A DNA stretch of 64,000 nt from Cercis canadensis (taxonomy: Eukaryota > Streptophyta > Magnoliopsida > Fabales > Fabaceae). The notes under the pieces are model-generated. The model did not search any database. It was given only the letters and a program-made list of their open reading frames with translations, and was not told where the DNA came from. Below are positions 22,803-34,411 of this stretch, piece by piece (position 1 is the stretch's first letter; each line of letters starts with the position of its first letter). Both the position numbers and the translations under genes were made by a program. The stretch is taken from positions 64,065 through 128,064 of the forward strand of contig QAOA01000366.1 of the NCBI GenBank assembly GCA_003255065.1. Reading direction: 5' to 3'.

Positions 22803-24331
22803 TGCTTGATCTATGCCAATAGCAGTCAACGTTGTGGAGGAACACAAGAACCCTGTGATAAAAAATCAACTGATCTATCATTTTGGTACAGTTTTGCTGT
22901 TGGCTTTGCTTCTTCAGCTACTGCATTAATAGTTGCTTTTATGTATTACTCTGTGCCTTGGGCTCAATTGAAGATGAGGAAGAAGAATAACAATCAAAAC
23001 AAAGCTAAACAAGGCGTTGAATGCTTTTGTTGCATGACAAGTAAGAAGAAGAAGAAGAAAGAACATAAGGAATCAAATCAGATCAGTAAGTTGCTGCCTC
23101 TAAAGATTCTGCAGAAAGGAATAAAGAAGGTACTCTCTCTTTCTACACATAAAATTATGTTAAAATATGTTCTCTTATCTTGTCATTGTTATATCCTATT
23201 AATTTTTCATGCTCATAGTATAAAATATTAAATAAATTACTTCAATAAATGCTTCGCTTTCACTATTGATAATTAATGCAATTGTGTGTTTGTGTAAGTA
23301 CAATGTTGTTTCACATGTTCAATGTTCTTTCCTTGTTCAATAGAAATGTTTTCTTTACCATTGAAAGATATTGGACCATTGGTATCAACATTGATTCTAA
23401 ATGGTGGTTTACATATCCACAGATAGCTGAAATGGATCTATTGACCTTAAGAATGAACTTCATGGACCTCTGTTCTGCAACTAACTACTTTAATGTTAAC
23501 AATGCTATTGGAGTGGGAATGAGTGGGATAATGTATAAGGCAAACCTTCCCAATGGCTGGTTCCTTGCAGTTAAGAGGCTGTATAATTCTGAGTTATTCG
23601 AGAGACAGTTTGATTTGGAAATGAGTATTCTGGTAACGCGACACAGAAACATGGTTCCTCTGCTTGGATTCTGTGTTGGAAAAAAGGAAAGGATTCTAGT
23701 GTACCAGTACATGTCAAATGGAAAGCTTTCCGATTGGTTAGGTGAAGCAGTGGGATTGGAATGGCCAGTGAGGATTAGAATTGCACTTGGGCTAGCAAGA
23801 GGCTTATCTTGGCTTCACCATAGCTTGCATTTTGTTCACCTTAGTGTTAGTTCAGAATGTATCTTGCTAGATCAGAATTTGGAGCCCAAGCTGTCCAATT
23901 TCAGAGAGGCCAAATTCATGAATCAAAACATTAATGATGAGCAGGGTTTTGTGAAAAATGATGTCTATAACTTCGGAATTGTGCTTTTTGAACTGGTTAC
24001 AGGAGAGATGTTTAGCCAAAAGACTGAATTTTTAAACAATTCTGAAGGCACTTACACTACTAACTTGCTGCGCAACCCTTCTGCTTTCTCTGATACCATT
24101 GATAAATGTCTGATTGGGAGAGGATTTGATGATGAAATCTTTAGTCTTCTTATAGTTGCATGTGATTGCGTTCAGACTTTGCCAGATCAAAGCCCAACAA
24201 TGCTTGAAATATACAATAAAATGAGCAACATGAGGGAGAGACATGGACAAAGTGAAGATTCTGAGACGCCCAAGCAATCTGCAATTGCTTCTGTTGCTAC
24301 TAGTGGAGATGAAATTGTGGAGTTAGAATGA
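22803..24331 (+). pseudogene. BIR1-like receptor pseudokinase, 5' part lost at the gypsy insertion
   Basis: Exon 1 remnant (about 22803-23129) encodes LIYANSSQRCGGTQEPCDKK, a membrane span and a lysine-rich juxtamembrane stretch. Exon 2 (23423-24331) joins in phase 0. As in the gene at 51 there is no LRR domain, and both share GGxQEPCDKKS before the membrane span, so they form an LRR-less subgroup. No signal peptide or in-frame ATG is seen upstream; the gypsy LTR sits there. Kinase part: glycine loop GVGMSG, AVK lysine, HRD replaced by HLS, DFG by NFR, APE absent, C-terminus GDEIVELE. Exon 2 is fully open. Whether an LTR-driven transcript uses an internal ATG cannot be told. Confidence 0.75.
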
Positions 24332-24536
24332 CTATAACAACAAAAGAGGAGATATGTTTTACCTATTCTCTTTCTGAACAATGTGTTAGAAGCTTTCAAT
24401 GTACTTATTTCTTACCTGGTTAATTGGTTCAATGAAAAACTATTTTATTGAAAGTTTTTGTTATATACTTTGAGAGGTACTCTCTATCTATGTCACACGA
24501 GAAATTTTTATATACTTTGCGAGTGTTTGCAAATAG

Positions 24537-25098
24537 TGTTGGAAGAGTAATCTAAAAAAATCAAGAAAGTGAGAAAAGTAAAAAAAAAAAAGTGTAGCCG
24601 ACTAAAAAAGAGAAGACCAGAAACTTCTCTAGTCATATTCTCATCACCAAACTAGAAGACTACAGAAAATTCCAGCTGCTGGAAATATCCTTTAGCTTCA
24701 TCACTAACTTCAAGGACTTCAAAGGTGTAGAAATTACTAGAAAAAGCTTAGAAAGAATAGAAACCAACCGATACAAGTCGGTTACTCTTGTCTATAAAAG
24801 GACGAGTATGTGTGTAAGGTAAAACAAGGTAGCATAGGCTAGTTAATAGTCAATAACTAAAGTCATTCTGATGACAAACAAAGTTATCAGCTTTGTACCT
24901 CTTCCTTCAATAACTAAACTACATCTTTTTAACTACTACCATCATGTCAAGGTTTCAATCTATTTCTCTTCTTTACATAGTCTTCTTTAACTATTCCAAA
25001 TAATCCAAGCAATTATCATTCTTCCTTTTTACCAATCACATACACACACATACACCATTATTATCTCATTTTTTAAACTAACAGTGGTATCTGAGTGA
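24537..25098 (+). mobile_element. Copia-type LTR plus primer-site remnant
   Basis: 24537 starts TGTTGGAAGA and 25078-25083 ends CTAACA. It is followed at once by GTGGTATCTGAG, close to the tRNA-iMet primer-binding sequence TGGTATCAGAG. A TATA-like TATAAAAGG lies at 24793. No second LTR or coding region follows, so this is a truncated element. It occupies the place where exon 1 of the next BIR1-like member should be. No target duplication was found. Confidence 0.6.
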
Positions 25099-25739
25099 AT
25101 TTTTCACATGTAGAGGAGTGTTCTCAAATAAAGAGGTTTAACCTTTACATGGAAAGGGTCTTTCTCAAATGTATCAATGCACTTATGAACTATGCAATTA
25201 TAATATATTTATGTTGCCTTTATCATTTCTAAAATTTCAACAAATAGTAGGTCCTTGAACATCCAAATTTCTTGCCTTGTTTAATATTTAATGTTGTAGG
25301 GTAATGTTAAAGAAAATACTTTGGTATATTAAGCCTTCGTTTGGGAAAATAATGAAGTGGCAAATTAAGAAAACTGAAAATAAATCTACACATGATATAT
25401 GGTATTGATATGTTATTCCTCTCAAAATCATTTCTTACAATTTTAACTCATTCTAAACAAAGTGAAAAAGTTTCGTTCCTTGTTGATGCTTAATTGTGCA
25501 TGCATCCACAAATATCTAAATTGGAAAGGTTTTCTCTTAGAATGAGCTTCATGGAACTGTATAATGCAATTGCTTGCTTTAGTATGGAGTCAATGGACAA
25601 TGACATAGGAATAGGAAAGATGGGTATGACGTACAAGGCAAGGCTACCCAACGGCTGATCTCTCAGTTAAGAGATTATATGATCCTGATCTCTTTAAGAG
25701 GCAATTTGTTCTAGAAATAAGGACTCTGGGAAGGTACAG

Positions 25740-25837
25740 ACAAAGAAACATGATTCCTCTACTTGGCTTCTGCATAGAAAGAGAGGAGACAAAGAAACAT
25801 GATTCCTCTACTTGGCTTCTGCATAGAAAGAGAGGAG
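25740..25837 (+). repeat. 49-bp tandem duplication in the pseudogene
   Basis: The unit starting ACAAAGAAACATGATTCC occurs twice without a spacer. The paralogues have one copy. 49 is not a multiple of three, so it also shifts the frame. Confidence 0.9.
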
Positions 25838-25990
25838 AGGATTCTAGCTTATCAGCACATGTCAAATGGAAGCCTTTCTGATTGGTTACAACCTTTGGAA
25901 AGTGTAGCTATGAGATTGGAATGGCCTGTGACTGTGAGGGTTAAAATTGCACTTGGAATAGCAAGAGGCCTGTCCTGGCTTCACCATAAC

Positions 25991-27296
25991 TGATAAGTCG
26001 ATTTTATACCGCTTATCTTATATTTATTTAACTTGTTAATTGTTTGTTGTAGGGTATTTTAAATTTAATTCTTATGAATTAATGTTTCTTTTATAGGTTT
26101 TTACTTTAGAAGTCTTTGGAAGTCACTTTAATGCTTTTTGGTGTCAAAAAGAACAAATTCTGGAAAATTTGGGATGAAGGCAGCAGCTTGGGCGCTGCAA
26201 CCCCCAATCCGGGCGCCGCAGCGCCCTATGATCAGGAATCAGCAAACTGAAGACAGAAGCTAGGGCGCCGCAGCCCCCAATCTGGGCGCCGCAGCGCCCA
26301 CCAGGAGGCAGCAGCCCCCGACGGTCAAACTCGGGATTTGACTTCTGAACTTCCTTTTTTCATTAGGAATCCTATTTTATTTTAATTCATTTTCTTCCTA
26401 AACTTCCTAGGACCTATAAATAGGACTCTTAAAGTCTAAATTAGGGTTCCACACTTTTGAGAGAAGAGGCAAGAAGAGAAGAGGATTCAAGCTTGAAGAT
26501 CAGAGCTTTTCGGCATCGAATCGTTATCACCAAGAGTTTACTTCTTCCTCTTTCTTGTTTCTGATGTGTAATCTGGTTGTGAGTTTATTTTCTACCTTAT
26601 TATGAACTAATTCCACCATCTAGGGTAGAGATGTAGCCTAGCTTAAGATGGATTGTAACTTCTAATGAATTAATCAAAAGACCTTCTTCTTAAATTGAAT
26701 TCTTCATCTCAATACTTAATGCTTCTTTTTGACTGGCCATCAATTTAGATGAGCAGGTGATTACAATGATACTGGAAAGTTAGTTATGATAGAGGACCAT
26801 AGGGATTAAGAACATAGATTCCATAAGGGATAGGAATATACCCTTATGATCTATGTAACTAATAAAAAGAACCATATAACGAATTGAATTCATAAACTAT
26901 TTGCAATCCACATAGGAATATAGTGGATTCGTAGTTTAGGAATATATTTGTTTGACCTTGGGAAAGGCTAATGAATGATTTAGGGTTCTTAGCTATCAAT
27001 TAGGAAGATTGTTGCTGATTAATGAATTAGGAATAAAGATCCGAACTAGCTACGGTGAAATCGACATCCTAGATATTTTCTCACCATCTTTTTACTCATT
27101 CTTCTAAGTGATTGTTTATTGCTTACAATTTTACAGTCAATTATCATCAAAAATTCACCTATCAATTGTCTAAATAAAATTAGAATATGCATAATTTTGG
27201 TACTTAATAGCCATAGTCTCCGTGGGACGATAATTAATCTCACTTCTTTATTACTTGATTACGGCACGTGCACTTGCGTTCACATTTTTCGTAACA
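25991..27296 (+). mobile_element. Solo LTR, 1306 bp, copy 1
   Basis: It runs from TGATAAGTCG to CGTAACA, flanked by ATAAC duplications (25986-25990 and 27297-27301) inside a kinase exon. A related copy in the opposite orientation is at 55700-57056. It contains CTATAAATAGG near 26415, a plausible U3 TATA box, and a GC-rich patch with repeated GGGCGCCGCAGCGCC-like motifs. No coding region belongs to it. The family is not identified; the length and ends suit a Ty3/gypsy element. Confidence 0.85.
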
Positions 27297-27478
27297 ATAA
27301 CTTGCATATATAGTTCATCTCAGATTATATTGTGAGTGTATTTTGCTGGATCAAAATTTTGATCCCAAAATATCAAATTTTGGAGATGCCAAATTTATGA
27401 GTCCCAACCTGGATGATGATTTAGATGTCAGTTTTGAGGTAAACAATGGGATTGATGAATCTCTTACTGGGAAAGGAT

Positions 27479-27658
27479 AGATTTGGATCCGGTCATGTCA
27501 CTTGAGTCATGTTGCTCAGATCTGAGCCGTCCATTCCATTAAAGCTCATTTCAACCATTAAATATTAATGTGTTTTAATGGTTGAAATGACCTTAAATGG
27601 AATAGACGGCTTAGATCTAAGCAACATGACTCAAGTTAACATGACTGGATCTCTTCCC
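27479..27658. mobile_element. Palindromic Mutator-like MITE, 180 bp, copy 1
   Basis: The two halves are inverted repeats around an ATTAATGTG centre (GGATCCGGTCATGT... against ...ACATGACTGGATC). It is flanked by GGGAAAGGAT on both sides (27469-27478 and 27659-27668). A 9-10-bp duplication points to the Mutator superfamily. It is nearly identical to the copy at 49789-49968. Confidence 0.85.
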
Positions 27659-28072
27659 GGGAAAGGATTAAGGATGAAATCTTTACACTCCTCAAAATTA
27701 ATTGCATGTGACTGCGTTGAGCATATCAGGAATCAAAGGCCAACCATGTTTGAAGTGTACAATAAAATAAGTGTCATATGGAAGAGACATGGATTCATGG
27801 ATGGTTCTGAATTGAATCTAATATGTCAAAATATTCTGAAATTAATTCTGCTACAAGCGAACACAAAATTGTTGTGATCATAGAGCTTACAACAACAAAA
27901 TAGAATATTCTTGTAGGAATTTCGGTTTTATTGTAAGAGAAATTGTTGAATAAATTATTAATAAAGAATATATACTTTAGCAAGTTCTCCATTTAAAAAT
28001 CTTATATTTTGGTACATAAAAGAATGTATCTCAAAGTTTATCATCTACAAAAGTTGAGTTATATGTAATGAC

Positions 28073-28698
28073 AATTGATGTATAATGCACATGGACGATG
28101 ATGGCTGGTTGAATGGCAATAAGTGTGCCATTAATGCAAGCAGTGAAGCTGCAGCCATAAAGAAAGAGGAGTCAAAAATGGTGGGTGTGCAATAAATCTA
28201 TCAAAGACATTAGGACGGTGACCAAAAACTGATTTCACATTCGTGTGAAATTAAGTACACGATCTTCTCCTATAAATAGATAGATTTCTGCGTCAGATGT
28301 GCAAGCAAGCAGGCTAAAAAAAGATAGAGAGCAGAGCCACTTAAGAGGTAAAAAAGAAAGTGCTATGAGATATCATAATTATAAAGAGTTGTGGGTATTA
28401 TACTAAAAAAAATGTGAGGAATATCTAAATACTCTACAAAGAGAGTATTAAGTGGTAAAATTGTGAGAGATTTTAGGACTGAGTATAAACACTATCAATT
28501 TTATTACAAATAGTTAAATATTTCTTGAAGTTGATTATGTCACTTTTCTCTCAACATTAGAGCGTTTTTGTACGTTAAAATTTTTTAGTGTCATTTTTTT
28601 TTATAATTACTATTTTTATTTGTGAATAGTTAAATGATTATTCATACATTTTATTACTGTTCACTATTTACCACTGCACCATTTTTTTCAACAATATA
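28073..28698 (+). mobile_element. Inserted LTR-like segment
   Basis: The conserved 3' flank of the receptor array is interrupted here: the paralogues run from ATTGATGTA straight to TAGGCCTTAACC. The insert starts TGTATAATGCAC, ends TTTTTTCAACA and has CCTATAAATAG near 28271, like a solo LTR. No clean target duplication was found, so the exact ends are uncertain. Confidence 0.5.
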
Positions 28699-29030
28699 GG
28701 CATTAACCTTCTAATATGAAATTAATTATTAATGCTTAACACACCAAACCGAAACAGAAATTTGAAACATTCATAGGTATGCATATTACGTCCATATATA
28801 AAACATGAAGAAATTCATTTTCTTTTGATAATTACAAAAAAAAATCACCAAAAAAAGGGAAAAAAAATTCTAAACGGGACTGTAAGTCAACATATGAAGT
28901 CACCATATGCAAACTTTTCTTTCATCATCCTACTGGTAGGGAAATGAATAACAATGACACCTTTTAATAGTCTTCACAATAATAACTGCCAAAATAATAC
29001 CAACAGCTGGTATCCAATCTTTGCAAAAAT
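28699..29030. other. Remaining array 3' flank and intergenic DNA
   Basis: It continues the 3' flank (ATTAACCTTCTAATATGA, then the CCATATATAAAACATGAAG segment) seen after the other members. No gene is seen. Confidence 0.55.
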
Positions 29031-29135
29031 TAAAAGAAATTGCAGGAAACTGTCTTGATCGTGTTACACATTTTTTGCGATTGGAAAATGAAAGAGATGG
29101 CAAAGTCAACCAAAGCAATTGGAAATCTTTTTGTT
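29031..29135 (+). promoter_or_regulatory. Conserved upstream block with W-box, copy 4
   Basis: This copy has GCAGGAAACTG, GGAAAATGAAAGAGATGGC and the W-box complement AGTCAA at 29104-29109, about 650 bases before the ATG at 29764. A TATA-like TTATAAATTT lies at about 29575-29584. It precedes the best preserved gene of the array. Confidence 0.55.
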
Positions 29136-29763
29136 ACAAGAGGAATATGAGTCTTGAAGACTTTTTTGTTTCACACGATTTATAAAAGATTATTTTGTTA
29201 AATCTAAAATTTTACAGGTACCCAAATGATAGCATTTTTTTTTTTTTTTTTGAGTAAGATATCAGCTAGTTCAGCATATTTATAAATTCAAGAAAGACTT
29301 GCACACAAATAAAAAAAAAAAAAACAATCTCAATTAAAAATCTTCCAAAATTTATGAATTGGTCATGTGAAAACCATTCTCCCGAGTACTACACAAGCAA
29401 TGGTCAAGGCAGACGTAGGGTTTGAGCATCCTAGTGGCTGGATAAAGTCTTTTTAGAAGTCTCGTGGAAATTAAAGAAAATAAGTTGAAGCCGGAGGGGT
29501 AATCCATAACTAAGCGTGTTTGTCACGAGTAAACGCTTAATGAACCTGCTAGCTTCAAGACTCTAGCATTGCTCTTATAAATTTCCTTGCAATCCTACAT
29601 CCTATAATAATCTAAGCTTGTCTGAAACTACATGCAAAAAGAAAAGATCCATGAATTTTCAATTTTTGTTTTTGAAAAAGCATTGCTCTTCTTTTTGTTT
29701 GTCTCAGCTTTTGACCTAGTTTTTCTATATCTTTTTTTTTTTTCGGCAAACTCCAACTTTCAA

Positions 29764-31820
29764 ATGGCTCTTGAGACAAGTAGTTTGAGTGTTCTTCTGA
29801 TCCAAACCTTCTTTTGGTCATTGTTTACTCTCCTTATGGCAGGTCATGGTACTGAGACTGATATCTTCTGCTTAAGATCCATTAAAGAATCTTTGGAAGA
29901 CCCAAATGATCACTTATCTTCAAGTTGGGACTTCAACAACAACACAGAAGGTTTCATATGTGGATTTACTGGTGTCGAATGCTGGCATCCTGACGAAAAC
30001 AAAGTGCTGAATCTAAACCTATCTAACATGGGGCTGAAGGGCCAGTTTCCGCGTGGCATTCAGAATTGCTCATCATTGTCCAGTTTATCCCTTTCGCGAA
30101 ACGTGTTCTCAGGGCCCATCCCATCTGACATATCAAAATTAGTCCTCTTTGTTACCACACTTGATCTTTCAAGTAACAAATTCAGTGGTGAAATTCCAGA
30201 AGGTATTGTAAACTGCACTTACCTGAATACCCTTAGACTTGATAACAACCGGCTAAGTGGTAAATTCCCTCAATCGATTACGCTGATGAAGAGGATTAAG
30301 GTATTTAGCGTAGCTAACAATAATTTATCAGGGACAGTACCTTTGCCCTTCATCCATTTTCCTGTTAGTAGCTTTGCTAACAATAGTGGACTTTGTGGAG
30401 GGCCTTTGGCACCATGTATGCAAATCGCAACCAAAACATTCGATAACTCATTTAAGGATGGTGCTATTCTTGGTTATTCTTTTTCAGTAACTTCGGTTAT
30501 AGTTATTTATTTGTCATACTGTGTGCCTTGGGCACAAATAATGAAGAATGAAAAGAAGAACAGGCCAAAGAAGATGAAACAAAGGATAGCTAATCACGTA
30601 TGTCAATCGCTGGCTGCGAACTTCACAGAGAGAGAAAGACAAGAGGTAGGTACTCTCTATCTCAATAACACACATACACATACTTTCTGTAAATAGCCTG
30701 TTGTTAAACATTTTCAAAGTTCTTACCTTGTTCAATATTAATGTCTTACCCCTATCACACATAGTCACATATGTTGTGGTCCCAAATTATTTTTGTGTAG
30801 CATGTACCATATCCAAATATCAAATCTTTCTCCTCAAAATTGTTTCTTTCATTTTTACTCTTTTGAAACGAAGTTGTATTCCTTATTGATGGTTAATTAT
30901 GCATGCATCCACAGATATTTAAATTATTGGAAACGTATTCTTCTAGAATGAGCTTCGTGGAACTATATAATGCAACTGCGTGCTTTAGTATGGACAATGA
31001 CATTGGAATCGGAAAGATGGGGATGATGTACAAGGCAATCCTACCCAACGGTTGGTTTCTAGCAGTTAAGAGATTATATGATCCTGATCTCTTTAAGAGG
31101 CAATTTGTTCTAGAAATAATGATTCTGGGAAGGTACAGACACAGAAACATGATTCCTCTACTTGGCTTCTGCATAGAAAGAGACGAGAGGATTCTAGCTT
31201 ATCAATACATGTCAAATGGAAGCCTTTCTGATTGGTTACAACCTTTGGAAAGTGTAGCTATGAGATTGGAATGGCCTGTGAGGATTAAAATTGCCCTTGG
31301 AATAGCAAGAGGCTTATCTTGGCTTCATCATAACTTGGATATAGTTCATCTCAGATTATGTTCAGAGTGTATTTTATTGGACCAGAATTTTGATCCCAAA
31401 ATATCAAATTTTGGGGATGCCAAATTTATGTGTCAGAACGTTGATGGTGATTTAGATCTAAGTTTTGAGGTAAACAATGGGCCTGATGAGCTGAGTCTTG
31501 AGAAGAAGGATGTCCATGACTTTGGAAGTCTGCTTTTTGAGCTAATTACTGGAAAGAAATTTGGCCAAATGACTGATTTTTCGAATGGTACTGACCAATC
31601 CAGTAACCTTTTAGGTTTTCATGATTCAATGGATGATTCTCTTATTGGAAAAGGATTCGAGAATGAAATCTTTACACTCTTCAGAATTGCATGTGATTGC
31701 GTTGAGCATATCCCGGATGAAAGGCCAACCATGCTTGAAGTGTACAAGAAAATGAGTGACAAATGGGAGAGACATGAACTCATGGATGATTCTAAATCTG
31801 ATATGTCAAAAGTATTCTGA
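29764..31820 (+). CDS. BIR1-like LRR receptor pseudokinase, near complete
   Basis: Exons 29764-30645 and 30915-31820 join in phase 0 to give 595 residues (BIR1 is about 620). Layout: signal peptide 1-27; LRRNT with Cys pairs 36-73; about five LRRs 80-195; Cys pair CGGPLAPC 211-218; membrane span about 233-253; kinase-like 305-575. The glycine loop GIGKMG (325-330), Lys346 and the helix-C Glu (361) are present. HRD reads HLR (439-441), DFG reads NFG (459-461) and the APE-bearing activation segment is missing, so phosphotransfer is not expected. BIR proteins restrain BAK1-type co-receptors in immunity; a similar role here is inference. A one-base insertion near 31807 ends the frame early, and the EIVEIIEL tail of the paralogues lies out of frame downstream. 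Confidence 0.88.
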
Positions 31821-32380
31821 AATTGCTGCTACTACTAACGGACACAAAATTGTTGAGATCATAGAGCTTACAACAAGAAAATAGAATATCCTTGTGGGAA
31901 TTTAGGTTTTGTTGTAAGAGAAATTGGTGAATAAATTATTAATGAAGAGTATATGCTGTGTATCAAGTTCTCCATTTAAAAATCCTATGTTTTGGTACAT
32001 AAAAGAATGTATCTCAAAGTTTATCATCTACAAAAGTTGAGTTATATGTATTGACTATTGATATAGACCTTAACCCTCTAATATGAGATTATTAGAGCTT
32101 AACACGCTAAAACCGAAACTGAAATTTGAAACATTCATAGGTATGCATATTATGTCCATATATAAAACATGAAGAAATTCATTTTCTTTCAATTGTGATA
32201 ATCAAGAAAAAGGAAAAATAAATCACCAAAAAAATGGAAAAAAAAAAACTTTCTAAACCGGCCCATGGTGTAATCAAGTTCAACATATGCAAACTTTTCT
32301 TTCATGATGGTACTGGTAGGGAAATGATTAACAATGATACCTTTTAATAGTCTACACAATAATAATGCCAAAATAATACA
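31821..32380. other. 3' flank of the last array member
   Basis: It includes the out-of-frame C-terminal tail codons (31822-31881) and the conserved array 3' flank to about 32290. AATAAATTATTAATGAAG near 31931 may act in polyadenylation. Confidence 0.6.
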
Positions 32381-32515
32381 AACAGATGATATTCGCCTTG
32401 ATCATATTACACAATTTTCTGAAATGGAAAATGAAAGCGATGGCAAAGTCAACCACAGCAATTTGAAGTCTTTTATGTCAGGTCCTACTAATCAAATGCA
32501 AGGAAGCTATTTATA
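32381..32515 (+). promoter_or_regulatory. Orphan upstream block with W-box, copy 5
   Basis: This copy has GGAAAATGAAAGCGATGGC and AGTCAA at 32447-32452, as in the other four copies, but no receptor gene follows within the window. It marks the downstream edge of the tandem array and suggests that a further member was lost. Confidence 0.5.
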
Positions 32516-34411
32516 GTCCTCACCATGCAATCTACACCACATAAATATAAAATTAAGAAATAATTATAACCACACATTATTACCACATTCTACACACTTC
32601 TCCTAAAAAATCTCCTTTTTATATCCTTCTAGAATTTTTTCTTAAAAAATCTTTCTTCCACATTTGTTGAGAAGCTTCCATTGTCTTGGGCTTAGATAAA
32701 ATGGATAGGGCTCTTATTTTCCTTGGGCTGAAAAAAGTAAGTTGGGCTTTGTAATGGGCTGGGGTTGATCTTCAACACCCAAATCTTATTCTCGACCAGT
32801 GTTAGTATGTAGTATATACAATTATACATGTAATCAAAATTTGGCGTACGATGAATTATAGTGATAGGGTCTCTACCAACAGAACAAAGAACTTAGAGGA
32901 CTCCGCATTCTCCATCAAAGCAACAACTATCCGGGCTCTATATCATTTTTCTTTTTCTTCTCTGTCTTTATTGCTTCAATTTTTATTAAATATTATTGAT
33001 CACATTCAATTGTCAAGATCACAATATCACACTATATTTTTGTTTTTTCTTTGCTGGGTGTTTCTTTTTTTTTTTTTATTCGTAACATCTTTGCTGGGTA
33101 TTTCAAAGAGTCTAAAGTCACCCTGTATAAGGAGAGGAGAAAGTCACATTATGAATTCATTATGGTTGAATGGGAATATTTTAAAACGAAAAAAAAATAA
33201 AATCATCGTGTACAATTTTTGATTGTTAATGTTATTATGAGTTGATTGCAGATACTTATAATTAACTACCTTTTCTTAAGCCATGGTACTATTATCATGA
33301 TTGTAAGAAAAACAATTAATAGTGACACTGCTAATTTTTTATATCAACCAAGGAATGGGCTTTGATCAAGTAACTACACAATAATAGTATATATATATAT
33401 ATATATATATATATAGCAAACATTATATTAAATTGACAAATGTCTTCTGATGCCAATTCAACTACACTGACCAAGAATCTTTTTAGAAAAAAAAAGAATT
33501 TGAAAACCAATTCAATTCATTCACTGGATAGGATCTAACCTCAATAATATAAACTTTCAGCCATGGGAGTTTCATGGAAGCAAAAAAGCATGGGATATTA
33601 AGGTAGAAGCCGGCAAAATTGAAATAGGTAACAAATACAACCACATCCCAAGTTTTATTTTCTTTCTTCTTCTTTTCCCTTCTAACTAAGCGTCCCCTTA
33701 AGTTTAAAAAGTTGACCAAAAATGAAGAGTAATTTTAATTTAATTAAATTTAAAATTTATTAACTATTTAAATGCTTGACTCACATTGAGTGATTCAATT
33801 GTTTAAAATATTTATAATGGTAACAAAATCATGGATTAGTTTCATCACCTATCACTGGCTATATATATACTAGATTGTGCATCAACACAACAGTAGCATT
33901 ATGTATTAACTAAACCATATTTCATTTGTGCTCATTAATGTCCTATATAAGAAGTATCTCAATCGGTCCGGTCATAATTTTTGTTACATTTAGCATTTCT
34001 GTTTTTATAAATCTGGAATTGTTTCTAAAGTGTATCTATGTGATGATACTACTAGCAGCATTGGTTATGTATTTGTTATACGACCCCAATGTTGTTGAAA
34101 TTAATTCTAACAACGAACTGTGTATATCTAAATGACTAAAATATACTTCTAGGTGCTATATTCCTTCAATCAATATCATAAAGGTACATGGTGGCCCATA
34201 GACATAACACCAGTGGTCCAGGTCTAATTTCCCATTCCCCTTAAATTTCTCACAAACTCTTCAAATCTTAGAGGCGCTATATACAGATTATATTAAGTTA
34301 AAAGAAAATACATCCTCTATTATAGCATGAGCAAAATGAAGGGTCTTCATTGGAACCATGGAGCTTAATTTTTTTTTTGTATCAAACTAATTAAACCATT
34401 AATGTGAAATA
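32516..34411. other. AT-rich intergenic DNA
   Basis: An (AT)n run lies at about 33389-33414. Open frames at 32851-33222 and 33926-34135 have no recognisable domain, are rich in homopolymer-coded Phe and Leu, and are not called as genes. Confidence 0.55.

Larger units (their letters stand above)
25512..27902 (+). pseudogene. BIR1-like kinase pseudogene with two transposon insertions
   Basis: Pieces are 25512-25990, 27302-27478 and 27669-27902. Exon 1 is missing. The exon 2 acceptor AG reads AA at 25510-25511. There is a stop at 25656-25658 with nearby lost bases, and a 49-bp tandem duplication (25740-25788, 25789-25837). A 1306-bp solo LTR follows at 25991 and a 180-bp MITE at 27479, with a deletion around it. 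The remaining sequence follows the paralogue at 30915-31820 closely. No functional product is expected. Confidence 0.93.

Noticed and set aside
32851..33222. 123-residue frame in the receptor 3' spacer
   Set aside because: It is Phe- and Leu-rich from T runs, with no motif, no splice context and no paralogue in the window.
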